DNA from: Rhizobium sp. FKY42
GTDB taxonomy: Bacteria > Pseudomonadota > Alphaproteobacteria > Rhizobiales > Rhizobiaceae
Length of the DNA stretch: 64,000 bases
NCBI RefSeq assembly: GCF_005222835.1
Contig: NZ_STGA01000062.1
Location: 62,001 to 126,000 of the forward strand
Direction of reading: 5' to 3'
In this document: positions 19,872 to 29,373 of the stretch, one piece after another
Layout: the number at the start of each line of letters is the position of its first letter
Position numbering within the stretch: the stretch's first letter is position 1
The notes under the pieces: generated by a model
Told to the model about the DNA's origin: nothing
The model's database searches: none
Seen by the model: only the letters and a program-made list of their open reading frames with translations
Translations under genes and position numbers: made by a program

Positions 19872-21116
19872 ATGTCTTCCCCTTATGATCCCAAACCACG
19901 CCGCGCTTCCGTCGCTGTTGATGTGGGCGGCGTCATTGTGGGAGGTGGTTCGCCCGTCGTGGTCCAATCGATGACGAACACGGATACGGCGGATGTCGAT
20001 TCCACCGTGGCTCAGGTGGCTGCGCTGTTTCGAGCGGGTTCCGAGATCGTACGCATCACGGTCGATCGCGATGAGAGTGCGGCGGCTGTGCCGAAGATCC
20101 GCGAGCGTCTTTTGCGGCTCGGTATGGATGTGCCGCTGGTGGGAGACTTCCACTATATCGGACACAAGCTGCTGAGCGATCACCCGGCCTGTGCCGAGGC
20201 ATTGGCAAAATACCGCATCAATCCGGGCAATGTCGGCTTCAAGGACAAGAAGGACAAGCAGTTCGCCGACATCATCGAGATGGCGATCCGCTACGACAAG
20301 CCGGTGCGCATCGGCGTCAACTGGGGCTCGCTCGATCAGGAGCTCTTGACCCGACTGATGGATGAGAACCAGGCCAAGGGCTCGCCGCTTTCGGCACGTG
20401 AAGTTATGCATGAGGCCATCTGCCAGTCGGCTCTTCTGTCTGCGCAGTTGGCGGAAGAGATCGGCCTGCCGCGCAACCGCATCATTCTCTCCGCCAAGGT
20501 CAGCCAGGTTCAGGATCTGATCGCCGTCTATGGCATGCTGGCCGACCGCTCCGACCATGCTCTGCATCTTGGGCTGACCGAAGCGGGCATGGGCACCAAG
20601 GGTATCGTCGCCTCTTCCGCCGCCATGGGCTATGTACTGCAGCACGGCATCGGCGACACGATCCGTGTATCTCTCACGCCGGAGCCAAACGGCGACCGTA
20701 CGCGCGAAGTGCAGGTGGCGCAGGAGCTTCTGCAGGTCATGGGCTTTCGTCAGTTCGTGCCGGTGGTCGCCGCCTGTCCCGGCTGCGGGCGCACCACATC
20801 GACGGTATTTCAGGAACTCGCCCAAAAAATTCAGGACGATATCCGCAAGAACATGCCGGTCTGGCGTGAGAAATATCCGGGCGTAGAAGGTCTTAACGTC
20901 GCGGTCATGGGCTGCATCGTCAATGGTCCGGGCGAAAGCAAGCATGCTGATATCGGCATTTCGCTTCCCGGTACAGGTGAGACACCTGCCGCACCCGTCT
21001 TCATCGATGGGCAAAAGGCGCTGACCTTACGTGGCCCTAACATCGCCTCGGAATTCGAAGCCCTTGTCATCGATTACATCGAGAAGCGGTTCGGTCACAA
21101 AACAGCAGCGGAATGA
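19872..21116 (+). CDS. ispG: 4-hydroxy-3-methylbut-2-enyl diphosphate synthase (GcpE)
   Basis: A 414-aa [4Fe-4S] enzyme of the MEP isoprenoid pathway; it reductively opens MEcPP to HMBPP. The N-terminal TIM-barrel contains [14 protein letters not shown]. The C-terminal cluster domain shows CPGCGRT (two cysteines) and GCIVNGPGE (third cysteine plus the Glu ligand). Length fits the two-domain bacterial form. ATG 19872 is chosen over GTG 19863 because AAAGGTG lies seven bases upstream. A polyprenyl synthase that uses the pathway's products lies about 1.6 kb downstream on the other strand. Confidence 0.96.
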   Translation: MSSPYDPKPRRASVAVDVGGVIVGGGSPVVVQSMTNTDTADVDSTVAQVAALFRAGSEIVRITVDRDESAAAVPKIRERLLRLGMDVPLVGDFHYIGHKLLSDHPACAEALAKYRINPGNVGFKDKKDKQFADIIEMAIRYDKPVRIGVNWGSLDQELLTRLMDENQAKGSPLSAREVMHEAICQSALLSAQLAEEIGLPRNRIILSAKVSQVQDLIAVYGMLADRSDHALHLGLTEAGMGTKGIVASSAAMGYVLQHGIGDTIRVSLTPEPNGDRTREVQVAQELLQVMGFRQFVPVVAACPGCGRTTSTVFQELAQKIQDDIRKNMPVWREKYPGVEGLNVAVMGCIVNGPGESKHADIGISLPGTGETPAAPVFIDGQKALTLRGPNIASEFEALVIDYIEKRFGHKTAAE

Positions 21117-21205
21117 ATTTCGGGCAAGGAGTAAGGGACCTCCTCGTTCTTGCCGCAATTCATGGTAAAGGAATCGCCTCCATCACGACGGGGACAGACG
21201 ATTCC

Positions 21206-21871
21206 ATGCTCAAGAAAATCATTATTGTCGCTACCTGCGCGACCTATCTTTCCGCCTGCACGACGACTGATCCCTATACGGGCCAGCAAAAGGTTTCCAA
21301 TACGGCAGGTGGCGCTGCCATCGGTGCGGGCCTCGGTGCGCTTGCCGGTCTAGCTGTCGGCAATTCGCCGGTCGGTCGCCGCAATGCGGCACTCATTGGT
21401 GCAGGCGTCGGGGCGCTCGCAGGCGGCGCTATCGGCAACTACATGGACCAGCAGGAATCGGAACTGCGCGCACAGTTGCAGGGGACCGGCATTTCCGTGA
21501 CCCGCGTTGGCGACCGTATCATTCTCAACATGCCGTCCAACATCACCTTCCCGACGGATCAGGATCAGGTCCTGCCGGGCTTCTATCCGACGCTCGATTC
21601 CGTCGCGCTTGTTCTCAACAAGTTCAATCGCACGCTGATCGACGTGAACGGCCATACGGATTCCACCGGAAGTGCAGCCCACAATCAGGAGCTCTCCGAG
21701 CGCCGCGCTGCGTCCGTCGCCAATTATCTCGGTGGCCGGGGTGTGGATCAACGCCGCATGTCGACGCTTGGCTTCGGCCCGTCGCAGCCGGTTGCCTCTA
21801 ACGCAACACCGAATGGCCGCGCGCAGAACCGCCGCGTGGAAATCCAGATCGCACCGATCACGGCCGGCTGA
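21206..21871 (+). CDS. OmpA-family lipoprotein with glycine-zipper segment
   Basis: A 221-aa outer-membrane lipoprotein. Residues 1-17 are a signal peptide with lipobox LSAC (Cys18). Residues ~30-80 are a glycine-rich membrane-inserting stretch (GGAAIGAGLGALAGLAVG). The C-terminal OmpA-like peptidoglycan-binding domain includes VNGHTDSTGSAAHNQELSERRA and the final RRVEIQI. This is the YiaD-like architecture. ATG 21206 gives the signal peptide; the longer frame from 21113 overlaps ispG. It may tether the outer membrane to the cell wall. Confidence 0.92.
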   Translation: MLKKIIIVATCATYLSACTTTDPYTGQQKVSNTAGGAAIGAGLGALAGLAVGNSPVGRRNAALIGAGVGALAGGAIGNYMDQQESELRAQLQGTGISVTRVGDRIILNMPSNITFPTDQDQVLPGFYPTLDSVALVLNKFNRTLIDVNGHTDSTGSAAHNQELSERRAASVANYLGGRGVDQRRMSTLGFGPSQPVASNATPNGRAQNRRVEIQIAPITAG

Positions 21872-21891
21872 TCGGTCTGAGGCTTTTTCAG

Positions 21892-21935
21892 GCAAAGGGC
21901 GTCGTTTTCCAATGGCGCCTTTTTCATGCCTTTCC
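21892..21935. terminator. Possible bidirectional terminator between convergent genes
   Basis: AAAGGGCG and CGCCTTTTT can pair with one bulge around a loop of about 16 nt, followed by a T-run on the plus strand. It lies between the lipoprotein gene and the convergent LysE-type gene. Confidence 0.4.
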
Positions 21936-21939
21936 TCTG

Positions 21940-22581
21940 TCAGAGGGCGCTGGAGATCATCTTGACGCCAGCGGCGCCGAAGGCGAGCGCCATCAGCGCA
22001 TCGAGAGGGCGACGCGCACTGCGGTAAAGGCTCGCCGCGCGTTCCGTTGAGAACAGGAAGGCGTAGGACATGAAGACCGTGAAGCCCGTGAGCAGGCAGC
22101 CGCAGACCACCAGTACGACCGAACCGGCGGATGCGCCGGGCGGCAGACCAAGGGAAATCGTTGCCAGCCAGCCGAAGATGGCCTTTGGATTGGTCAAATG
22201 GATGGCATAGCCGGTGAGATAGATCCGTGAGAGCTTCTTTTCCCGGATCTTGCTCTCCAGCTCCGTGCTGGAAGAAACGCGACCGAGGCTTCTTGCTGCC
22301 TTGAAGGCCAGATACAGCATGTAAAGTCCGCCAACCACCTTCAGGATCTGTAGCACTTCGCCGTAACGGGTCAAAACCGCGGCGAGCCCAAGGGCCGCGG
22401 CCATGGCCCAGGTGAATGAGCCGGTAAAGATGCCGAGTGCTATGACAATGGCGCGCTTTCGGCCCTCATTCATGGCTGTGCCGATAATGGCCAGATTGGC
22501 AGGGCCGGGGGTAATGACTGCTACAAGATAGAGGCTGTAGGCTGCCACCAGTTGCGGCCAATGCTGCATCAATTCGGTCAT
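21940..22581 (-). CDS. LysE/RhtB-family amino acid exporter
   Basis: A 213-aa inner-membrane protein with about six hydrophobic segments. The family signature is clear near the N-terminus: AVITPGPANLAIIGTAMNEGRKRA, with the PGP motif around residues 24-26, and THLTNPKAIFGW-like text (AIHLTNPKAIFGW) near residue 130. It probably exports an amino acid or derivative by proton exchange. It is a single gene transcribed from the divergent side toward the OmpA lipoprotein. Substrate unknown. Confidence 0.88.
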   Translation of the reverse strand: MTELMQHWPQLVAAYSLYLVAVITPGPANLAIIGTAMNEGRKRAIVIALGIFTGSFTWAMAAALGLAAVLTRYGEVLQILKVVGGLYMLYLAFKAARSLGRVSSSTELESKIREKKLSRIYLTGYAIHLTNPKAIFGWLATISLGLPPGASAGSVVLVVCGCLLTGFTVFMSYAFLFSTERAASLYRSARRPLDALMALAFGAAGVKMISSAL

Positions 22582-22687
22582 GAGAAGCTTCCGGTTCGAT
22601 TGTGTCGCGACAGTGCGACTGAACCCGGTCGAAAGTCACGCGACAAAGTGTGAAGCAATCCATCACCAAAACTGATGCCGGTGCGGC

Positions 22688-23605
22688 TCAGTTCTTGCGA
22701 TTGGCAACAAACCGGGCAGCAGCAACCAGAACCTGCGCTTTTTCGCCATAGATTTCGAGGAGCGAAATTGCTTCGGCCACCAGCTGGTCAAGCCGCTGTT
22801 CGGCCCAGGCGATGCCCCGTCTAGCCACGAGCGTTGCCTTGCCACGGTCAGCATCCTTGCCCGTTGCCTTGCCCATGGTGGCGGCATCGGAGGTTATATC
22901 CAGCACGTCATCGGCAATCTGGAAGGCAAGGCCGATGATCTCTCCGAAGCGTCTCAGACGGGCCCGATCTTCGGGGGAAGCGCCGGCCATGATGGCGCCC
23001 GCTTCACAGGCAAAGCGCAGGAGCGCGCCCGTCTTCATGGCCTGAAGGGTGACGACACCATCTTCGTCCGGTGCCGTGGTTTCTGCTGCCAGATCGAGCG
23101 CCTGTCCGCCCGCCATGCCGCCAATGCCTGCCGCACGGGAAAGCGCCAGCACGAGATTGACCTTGCGATCAGGAGCAAGATCGGTCTCCGGTGCGGCGAT
23201 GATATCAAAAGCATAGGTCAGGAGACTGTCACCTGCCAGAATAGCGGTTGCCTCGTCGAAGGCCTTGTGAACGGTCGGCTGGCCGCGACGCAGGTCGTCA
23301 TCATCCATGGCGGGCAGGTCGTCATGGATAAGCGAATAGCTGTGCAGGCATTCAAGGGCCGCACCGACGCGCGAAGCTGCCTCCAGATCGCCACCAAACA
23401 ACAGCGCGCTCTCCTGCACCAGAAAGGGCCGGAGCCGTTTGCCGCCATTCAGCGTGCCGTGGCGCATCGCCGCCAGCAGATGGTTCGGCCGGGCGATCTC
23501 GTCGTCGCGAACCGTGCTGTCGAGCAGGTCCGAGAGCAGACGTTCCATGTCGTTCGCGCGTTGGCGCAAGTGATCTTCGAAAAGGGAGCTGTCCAAGGTC
23601 TTCAT
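22688..23605 (-). CDS. ispA: Polyprenyl (farnesyl/geranylgeranyl) diphosphate synthase
   Basis: A 305-aa prenyl elongase that condenses IPP with allylic diphosphates in the cytoplasm. Both aspartate-rich motifs are present: DDLPAMDDDD (first motif, near residue 95) and DDVLDIT (second). GGKRLRPFL marks the IPP-binding region. ATG 23605 is chosen because an open frame extending to 23848 adds a low-complexity stretch that overlaps the divergent mtgA gene. Length and motifs fit IspA-type farnesyl synthase; a geranylgeranyl product cannot be excluded. Confidence 0.9.
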   Translation of the reverse strand: MKTLDSSLFEDHLRQRANDMERLLSDLLDSTVRDDEIARPNHLLAAMRHGTLNGGKRLRPFLVQESALLFGGDLEAASRVGAALECLHSYSLIHDDLPAMDDDDLRRGQPTVHKAFDEATAILAGDSLLTYAFDIIAAPETDLAPDRKVNLVLALSRAAGIGGMAGGQALDLAAETTAPDEDGVVTLQAMKTGALLRFACEAGAIMAGASPEDRARLRRFGEIIGLAFQIADDVLDITSDAATMGKATGKDADRGKATLVARRGIAWAEQRLDQLVAEAISLLEIYGEKAQVLVAAARFVANRKN

Positions 23606-23792
23606 GGCGGTTCCTTGGCATGAGCGACGGGCGGAGGCAACGAGGTTTTGCGAAAAGCCTTGAGTAAGCGGCACTGCCACTCGCTTTCGATGCGCGGTGC
23701 CGGTATGAACGCAACAGGAATGGCTAAAACGAGTAGGGATGTTGGACGTTTCCTCCGACCAGCAGCAATCCGAAGAGGACGAGGCACCGCCC

Positions 23793-24494
23793 ATGGCGAG
23801 CCCAAAGCCCGACTGGCGGATCAGGGAAAGGCTGCTGTTCGCCGCCAAGTTCCTGGGCGCATTTCTTCTGCTGCCTTATGTTCTGGTCCTCCTCTACGCG
23901 CTCCCATTCGTGCGCCCTGTTTCAACCTTGATGCTGGCCGATCTTGCCCTGTTCAGGGGCTATGACCGGCAGTGGGTGTCGTTCGAGAACATTTCTCCAA
24001 CGCTGGTGCGTTCGGTCATGATGTCCGAAGACGGCCAGTTCTGCGCTCACGGAGGCGTCGATTGGGTGCAGATGCGCGGGGTCGTTCAGGATGCACTGGA
24101 GGGCGAGGCGACGCGTGGCGCAAGCACCATTCCCATGCAGACGGCAAAGAACCTGTTTCTGTGGAATGGCCGAAGCTTCGTTCGGAAGGGCCTGGAACTG
24201 CCGCTTGCCATGTGGGCAGATCTTGTCTGGTCGAAGCGGCGCATGATGGAAATCTATCTCAATGTCGCCGAATGGGGCCCCGGCATCTACGGGATCGAGG
24301 CTGCCTCGCGACACCATTTCAAGGTGCCTGCCTCGAAATTGACAAGGCGTCAGGCAAGCTTGCTTGCTGTTGCGCTGCCCAATCCGATCACCCGCGTGGC
24401 CAGTAAGCCCGGACGGGGAATGCAGCGATTGGCTGGCGTTATCGAACGGCGTGCGCAAGGAGCTGGTGCTTACATAACCTGCGTTTATAGTTGA
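23793..24494 (+). CDS. mtgA: Monofunctional biosynthetic peptidoglycan transglycosylase
   Basis: A 233-aa GT51 enzyme that polymerises lipid II into glycan strands at the outer face of the inner membrane. A single membrane helix lies near residues 15-38 ([24 protein letters not shown]). Catalytic motifs are [14 protein letters not shown] (with the catalytic Glu) and [17 protein letters not shown], then [16 protein letters not shown] prefer ATG 23793, which has GAGG eight bases upstream; ATG 23739 would add 18 polar residues and has no suitable site. It is divergent from ispA. Confidence 0.92.
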   Translation: MASPKPDWRIRERLLFAAKFLGAFLLLPYVLVLLYALPFVRPVSTLMLADLALFRGYDRQWVSFENISPTLVRSVMMSEDGQFCAHGGVDWVQMRGVVQDALEGEATRGASTIPMQTAKNLFLWNGRSFVRKGLELPLAMWADLVWSKRRMMEIYLNVAEWGPGIYGIEAASRHHFKVPASKLTRRQASLLAVALPNPITRVASKPGRGMQRLAGVIERRAQGAGAYITCVYS

Positions 24495-24565
24495 TCGCAC
24501 AATTTCTCGTTGGAGCCAGCGGATCACTGCCTGTAGGCTTACGGAAAACCAGTGGAGATCAATGC

Positions 24566-25213
24566 ATGGATGGGCTCGTACTTTATATCGCCAACAAGAA
24601 TTACTCTTCTTGGTCCCTTCGTCCATGGATTGCCATGAAAGCGGCAGGCATTCCCTTCGAAGAGGTTCTGACGCAATTCGATGACAGCGGCGGAAACCCG
24701 AAATTTCGCGAGTTTTCTCCCACGGGCAGAGTGCCGGTTTTGAAGCATGGCAGCCTGCATATATGGGAGTCGCTTTCGATCATCGAATATGTGGCCGAAC
24801 TTTATCCGGATTCGGGTGTCTGGCCTTACGATCCTGCTGACCGGGCGCTGGCCCGATCCATTTCCATGGAAATGCTTTCCGGCTTCCGTGCCCTGCGTGG
24901 CGCCTGCCCCATGAACATGCGTCGCGAGAAGAGGGCTATCGATCTGCCGGAGGGTGTCGCGGCGGATGTGGCGCGGATCACGGAGATCTGGAAGACGATG
25001 CGGCATCGCTCCGGCGGACCATTTCTGTTCGGTGCGTTCAGCGGTGCGGATGCGATGTTTGCGCCGGTGATCAACCGGCTGGATGTCTATGATATAGCGG
25101 TTGACGACGACACCAGATCCTATATGGCTGCCATGCAGGCGCATCCGGCATGGATCGAATGGAAGGAGGCGGCCTTGGCCGAACCCTGGATCGTTCCGGC
25201 GGATGAAGCCTGA
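24566..25213 (+). CDS. Glutathione S-transferase family protein
   Basis: A 215-aa soluble GST-like protein. The N-terminal thioredoxin-like fold holds LYIANKNYSSWSLRPWIAM (candidate catalytic serines near residues 12-13) and the glutathione-binding cis-proline region GRVPVLKHG followed by WESLSIIEYVAE. The C-terminal half is helical. ATG 24566 has GGAG nine bases upstream; the longer frame from 24491 overlaps mtgA. The substrate is unknown. Confidence 0.88.
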   Translation: MDGLVLYIANKNYSSWSLRPWIAMKAAGIPFEEVLTQFDDSGGNPKFREFSPTGRVPVLKHGSLHIWESLSIIEYVAELYPDSGVWPYDPADRALARSISMEMLSGFRALRGACPMNMRREKRAIDLPEGVAADVARITEIWKTMRHRSGGPFLFGAFSGADAMFAPVINRLDVYDIAVDDDTRSYMAAMQAHPAWIEWKEAALAEPWIVPADEA

Positions 25214-25376
25214 TTTGCCTTCCGGGTCTGAATTGACTCGAAAAAATCCCTGTGGGGACTGGTCAAAGCCTGTTCCGGCATGTATAAGCGCCGCAAATTT
25301 CCGAGATCGAAGCTAGTCTTTCACGGTCGATACCGGCCGCAGACCACGCTTTGCACGCCTATTTGGAGTAACGAGA

Positions 25377-25562
25377 ATGGCAGTACCGAAGAGAAAAGTG
25401 AGCCCGTCCAAGCGCGGTATGCGCCGTTCGGCTGACGCCCTGAAGAACCCGACCTATGTCGAAGACAAGAACTCCGGCGAACTGCGTCGTCCGCACCATA
25501 TCGACCTGAAGACCGGTATGTATCGTGGTCGTCAGGTTCTGACGCCGAAGGAAAGCGCATAA
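25377..25562 (+). CDS. rpmF: 50S ribosomal protein L32
   Basis: A 61-aa basic protein beginning [21 protein letters not shown], the standard L32 N-terminus. It is the alphaproteobacterial form without the zinc-binding cysteines seen in some other bacteria. GGAG lies eight bases before ATG 25377. A strong terminator follows, so it forms its own unit, and the 163 bases upstream should hold its promoter. Confidence 0.97.
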   Translation: MAVPKRKVSPSKRGMRRSADALKNPTYVEDKNSGELRRPHHIDLKTGMYRGRQVLTPKESA

Positions 25563-25586
25563 GCGTTTTTCATCGTTCTGATGCTG

Positions 25587-25612
25587 AAAGGCTGGCGTTC
25601 TGCCGGCCTTTT
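25587..25612 (+). terminator. Intrinsic terminator after rpmF
   Basis: AAAGGCTGGC pairs with GCCGGCCTTT (one G-T wobble) around a 6-nt loop, followed by TTCTGTTTT. Confidence 0.85.
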
Positions 25613-25772
25613 CTGTTTTGTGCGTTGGAAAATTATAAATGCGATCGGGGGCGGTCGTGATCGTCGCTTAAGGCTTCGCCTCTGAGAGCTGTCGCCCGGT
25701 CTTTTCGCGAGAGCGGTCCGGGAGCCATGAGGCTCCCGTTCGCCAGCCTGATGGATCTCGTGCAGCCTTGGC

Positions 25773-26363
25773 TCAGGAGCCGAAGCTGTCCAGCCGGTTC
25801 TGCAAGGTGCGCAGCTGCTCTTTCAGATCGTCTATGTCGCGCGGATCCGCGCTCTTCTTCGTCGCTTCGGGCGCGGGCTGAGGCGTCGCACCAAAGGGTG
25901 AGAACATCTGCATGGCCTGGCGGAACATTTCCGTGTTTCGCCGAACTTGCTCTTCCATCAGCTGCATTGGAGCCTGGAGATTCTTTGTCAGCGGCGTTTC
26001 GCCGAAAGCGCGCGTCATCTGTTCACGCATCTGCGTTTGCTGATCGGCGAAGGTCTTCATCGAGTGTTCGAGGAACGTAGGTACAACCATCTGCATCTGG
26101 TCGCCGTAATAGGAGATCAGCTGGCGGAGGAATGAAATCGGCAACAGTGTGTTTCCGGTCTTCGATTCCTGCTCGAAGATAATCTGTGTCAGAACGGAAT
26201 GGGTGATGTCCTCGCCGCTCTTGGCGTCCTGTACCGTGAAATCCTCGCCGCGCTTGACCATCTGCGCAAGATCTTCCAGCGTCACGTAGGTGCTGGTGCC
26301 TGTGTTATAGAGCCGGCGGTTGGCATATTTTTTTATGACAACTTCACCATCCGTCTTGGCCAT
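25773..26363 (-). CDS. phaR: PHB synthesis regulator PhaR (AniA-type)
   Basis: A 196-aa DNA- and PHB-granule-binding regulator. The N-terminal ~65 residues match the PHB/PHA accumulation regulator DNA-binding domain (VVIKKYANRRLYNTGTSTYVTLEDL), followed by the PHB_acc domain (SFLRQLISYYGDQMQM) and a C-terminal coiled-coil-like tail. It is divergent from phaA across 251 bases, so its most likely targets include the phaA-phaB operon. In rhizobia the same family (AniA/PhaR) couples carbon excess to PHB and exopolysaccharide production. Confidence 0.95.
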   Translation of the reverse strand: MAKTDGEVVIKKYANRRLYNTGTSTYVTLEDLAQMVKRGEDFTVQDAKSGEDITHSVLTQIIFEQESKTGNTLLPISFLRQLISYYGDQMQMVVPTFLEHSMKTFADQQTQMREQMTRAFGETPLTKNLQAPMQLMEEQVRRNTEMFRQAMQMFSPFGATPQPAPEATKKSADPRDIDDLKEQLRTLQNRLDSFGS

Positions 26364-26614
26364 ATTTCTCTCCTGATCCCGTCAATATGGAATTTTGTAT
26401 TTCGCTCCCGCGGCAACACTACGCTTAAATAAACCGCGCTGACAATGGATTTGTGCGATGCGAGAGCTTTGGATGATTCGCCCTCTAGGTTGAATCCCGG
26501 CATGCAAAGTTTTGACAGGTGCCATGTGAAATCCATCGAAGGTCCCCTTTGACTTGTGGCTCAAGCTTTGCCAGTCTCCACCGCAACCAATCAGGGATTT
26601 TCGGAGGAACACCC

Positions 26615-27796
26615 ATGAGTCAGCCATCCATCGTTATTGCGTCTGCGGCGCGCACCGCCGTCGGTTCATTCAACGGGTCATTCGCCAACACGCCCGCCCA
26701 TGAGCTGGGTGCGGCGGCTATCAAGGCGGCACTGGAACGCGCCAGGGTTGAAGCCGCCGAGGTCGATGAGGTAATTCTCGGACAAATTCTCACGGCTGGC
26801 GAAGGGCAGAATCCAGCGCGTCAGGCTGCGATAAAGGCAGGAATTCCTCAGGAAAAGACCGCCTGGGGCATGAATCAGCTCTGCGGCTCGGGTTTGCGCG
26901 CCGTTGCACTGGGCATGCAGCAGATCGCACAGGGTGATGCGAAGATCATCGTCGCCGGCGGTCAGGAATCGATGTCCATGGCCCCGCACTGCGCACATCT
27001 GCGAAACGGCACCAAGATGGGCGACATGAAAATGATCGACACCATGATCAAGGATGGCCTGACGGATGCCTTCTACGGCTATCACATGGGCATCACGGCC
27101 GAGAACGTGGCACGTCAGTGGCAGCTTTCTCGCGATGAGCAGGATCAGTTCGCGCTCGCCTCGCAGAACAAGGCCGAAGCTGCACAGAAGGCTGGCCGTT
27201 TCGTGGACGAGATCACGCCTTTCGTGGTCAAGGGCCGCAAGGGTGATGTCACGGTCGATGCCGATGAATATATCCGCGCCGGCGCCACGCTTGAAAGCAT
27301 GACCAAGCTGCGTCCTGCTTTCGACAAGGAAGGAACTGTTACCGCTGGCAATGCGTCTGGCATCAATGACGGCGCTGCCGTGGCACTGCTCATGACCGAG
27401 GAAGAAGCCGTGCGCCGCGGCCTCGTCCCGTTGGCGCGCATCGTTTCCTGGGCAACGGCGGGCGTTGATCCGCAAATCATGGGAACGGGACCTATCCCGG
27501 CATCGCGGCGAGCGCTGGAAAAGGCTGGCTGGTCGGTCAAGGATCTGGACCTGGTGGAGGCAAACGAAGCATTTGCTGCGCAGGCCTGCGCCGTCAACAA
27601 GGATATGGGCTGGGATCCGTCGATCGTAAACGTGAACGGCGGCGCGATTGCCATCGGACATCCGGTGGGTGCTTCCGGTGCACGCGTCATGAATACGCTT
27701 CTGTTTGAAATGAAGCGTCGTGGCGCCAAGAAAGGTCTTGCAACACTGTGCATTGGCGGCGGAATGGGCGTCGCCATGTGCTTCGAGGCCATGTGA
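26615..27796 (+). CDS. phaA: Acetyl-CoA acetyltransferase (beta-ketothiolase) for PHB synthesis
   Basis: A 393-aa thiolase that condenses two acetyl-CoA to acetoacetyl-CoA, the first PHB step. The catalytic residues are visible: nucleophile Cys90 in [10 protein letters not shown], histidine in [16 protein letters not shown] and the second cysteine in [11 protein letters not shown] 26615 follows GGAGG by seven bases; the frame from 26519 has no site. phaB lies 150 bases downstream on the same strand and phaR is divergent. Confidence 0.97.
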   Translation: MSQPSIVIASAARTAVGSFNGSFANTPAHELGAAAIKAALERARVEAAEVDEVILGQILTAGEGQNPARQAAIKAGIPQEKTAWGMNQLCGSGLRAVALGMQQIAQGDAKIIVAGGQESMSMAPHCAHLRNGTKMGDMKMIDTMIKDGLTDAFYGYHMGITAENVARQWQLSRDEQDQFALASQNKAEAAQKAGRFVDEITPFVVKGRKGDVTVDADEYIRAGATLESMTKLRPAFDKEGTVTAGNASGINDGAAVALLMTEEEAVRRGLVPLARIVSWATAGVDPQIMGTGPIPASRRALEKAGWSVKDLDLVEANEAFAAQACAVNKDMGWDPSIVNVNGGAIAIGHPVGASGARVMNTLLFEMKRRGAKKGLATLCIGGGMGVAMCFEAM

Positions 27797-27838
27797 TGAT
27801 TGTGTTTCCGGCCACATAGAAGGGCTGGCGTGTGAAAA

Positions 27839-27872
27839 TGAAGCGCGTCGTCGCTTTAGGCGATGCGCTTCA
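27839..27872 (+). other. Hairpin in the phaA-phaB spacer
   Basis: TGAAGCGC pairs with GCGCTTCA and an inner TCG with CGA, around a loop of about 10 nt. No U-tract follows, so it looks more like an RNA-processing or stability element, or a partial terminator, than a full stop. Confidence 0.5.
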
Positions 27873-27946
27873 AAATTTGTGTCGCATGCCGTGATCGTAT
27901 TTGAGCTGAACACAAATGCGCGGCATGCCTTTTCGGGGGGAACTTC

Positions 27947-28672
27947 ATGTCGAGAGTAGCATTGGTATCGGGCGGAACGCGTGGCATTGGAGCAGCGATC
28001 GCGCTGGCTTTGAAAACGGCGGGCTACAAGGTCGCAGCGAATTACGCCGGTAACGAAGAAAAAGCGAACGCATTCCGGGATGTGACAGGCATTCCCGTCT
28101 TTAAGTGGGACGTGTCATCTTACGAGGCATGCGTGGATGGCGTTGCTCGGGTAGAAGCGGAGCTTGGACCGGTCGATGTGCTGGTCAACAATGCCGGCAT
28201 CACGCGTGACGCCATGTTCCATAAAATGAGCCCGGCTCAATGGAATGAAGTCATCAACACCAATCTGACCGGTCTCTTCAATATGACCCATCCGGTCTGG
28301 TCGGGTATGCGAGACCGCGGCTTCGGCCGCATCATCAATATTTCCTCCATCAATGGGCAGAAGGGCCAGATGGGACAGGCGAACTATTCCGCAGCAAAGG
28401 CGGGCGACCTCGGCTTCACCAAGGCGCTTGCGCAGGAGGGGGCTGCGAAAAACATTACCGTCAACGCGATCTGCCCCGGCTATATCGCGACTGAAATGGT
28501 CATGGCGGTTCCGGAAAAGGTGATGAACGAGCGCATTCTGCCGCAGATCCCGGTCGGGCGTCTTGGCCAGCCGGAGGAAATCGCTCGCTGCGTAGTGTTC
28601 CTCGCTTCAGACGAGGCTGGCTACATCACCGGCTCGACGATCTCTGCCAATGGTGGCCAGTATTTTTCGTGA
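27947..28672 (+). CDS. phaB: Acetoacetyl-CoA reductase for PHB synthesis
   Basis: A 241-aa short-chain dehydrogenase that reduces acetoacetyl-CoA to (R)-3-hydroxybutyryl-CoA with NADPH. Visible are the cofactor motif SGGTRGIGAAIA (residues ~7-18), NNAGITRD, the Ser in ISSINGQKGQMGQ, and YSAAKAG (Tyr/Lys). ATG 27947 follows a strong GGGGGG site. It is the second gene of the phaAB pair. A fatty-acid FabG role is less likely because phaA and phaR are next to it. Confidence 0.95.
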   Translation: MSRVALVSGGTRGIGAAIALALKTAGYKVAANYAGNEEKANAFRDVTGIPVFKWDVSSYEACVDGVARVEAELGPVDVLVNNAGITRDAMFHKMSPAQWNEVINTNLTGLFNMTHPVWSGMRDRGFGRIINISSINGQKGQMGQANYSAAKAGDLGFTKALAQEGAAKNITVNAICPGYIATEMVMAVPEKVMNERILPQIPVGRLGQPEEIARCVVFLASDEAGYITGSTISANGGQYFS

Positions 28673-29015
28673 TGGGACTGAAAGGACGAGCGTCGACGAT
28701 TTAGCGGCGGCGCTCGTTCAAGCCTGGTCACGAGAAACCTCATCACTTTGGTCGCCGGAAAATCCTGCGCGTGGCCAATGCGGCGTTACTGCGCTTCTGG
28801 CGCAGGAGCTTCTGGGTGGAGCTATCGTAAAAACACACACGGCTGTTGGGCCGCATTTCTACAACTGCATCGACGGGCAACGTGTTGATCTCACTGCTTC
28901 GCAGTTTGACCAATTGCCAACATATCAGGATTTGCCTTCTTCCCGAGAAGAAGCGGAAAGCGACTGTACTGCAGAGCAGTTGAGCGCCCTGCGCCGAGCA
29001 TTTTGCTTGTCGTGA
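28650..29015 (+). CDS. YunG-like protein overlapping phaB
   Basis: A 121-aa protein whose frame overlaps the phaB end by 23 bases, so it is probably translationally coupled. The core reads GQCGVTALLAQELLGGAIVKTHT and later GPHFYNCIDGQRVDLTASQF. That Cys...His...Asp order resembles the YunG family (papain-like fold), but I cannot confirm activity. The true start is uncertain, because the first 15 residues read through the phaB stop region. A terminator follows. A role in PHB metabolism is not established; position is the only link. Confidence 0.65.
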   Translation: MVASIFRDGTERTSVDDLAAALVQAWSRETSSLWSPENPARGQCGVTALLAQELLGGAIVKTHTAVGPHFYNCIDGQRVDLTASQFDQLPTYQDLPSSREEAESDCTAEQLSALRRAFCLS

Positions 29016-29057
29016 AAAAAAGGCCGGGGCTAAACACTTAGTGCTCCGACCTTTTTT
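29016..29057. terminator. Bidirectional intrinsic terminator
   Basis: AAAGGCCGGGGC and GCTCCGACCTTT pair (with G-T wobbles) around a loop of about 12 nt, with an A-run on the left and a T-run on the right. It ends the phaAB-YunG unit and the convergent glycine-zipper lipoprotein gene. Confidence 0.8.
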
Positions 29058-29078
29058 CTTCGTCGGAATGACAGATAA

Positions 29079-29333
29079 TTAGCGGCAACGCGCTTCGTAG
29101 TTGCGACCGTAGCGGTCACGATAGATGCAGTAACCGCGACGTTCCTGCGATTGACCGATGGCAGCGCCAACAAGACCGCCACCGACTGCGCCGACGGCTG
29201 CGCCGCCCCAGCTGTTGGTTACAGCACCGCCGATGACTGCGCCGGTGCCGGCACCAATAGCCGTTCCGCGTTCTGTCGCCGTGCAGGATGCAAGCATGCC
29301 GACCAATGCTGCGGCGGTAAGTATCTTTTTCAT
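29079..29333 (-). CDS. Small glycine-zipper lipoprotein
   Basis: An 84-aa lipoprotein. The signal peptide (MKKILTAAALVGML) ends in lipobox ASC (Cys17). A glycine-zipper segment (GTAIGAGTGAVIGGAV...GGGLVGAAIGQ) spans about residues 25-62, then comes a basic tyrosine-rich tail YCIYRDRYGRNYEARCR. The upstream DUF3309 gene ends 40 bases before it on the same strand, so both probably share the EcfG-type promoter near 29.6 kb. Small proteins of this kind are common in general stress regulons of alphaproteobacteria. Confidence 0.85.
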   Translation of the reverse strand: MKKILTAAALVGMLASCTATERGTAIGAGTGAVIGGAVTNSWGGAAVGAVGGGLVGAAIGQSQERRGYCIYRDRYGRNYEARCR

Positions 29334-29373
29334 GTCCTGGTTCCTTCCCTGTTAAACCTTGCGATGTTCTTGA

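Noticed and set aside
23606..23848. N-terminal extension of the polyprenyl synthase frame
   Set aside because: Low-complexity, not part of the family and overlapping the divergent mtgA.
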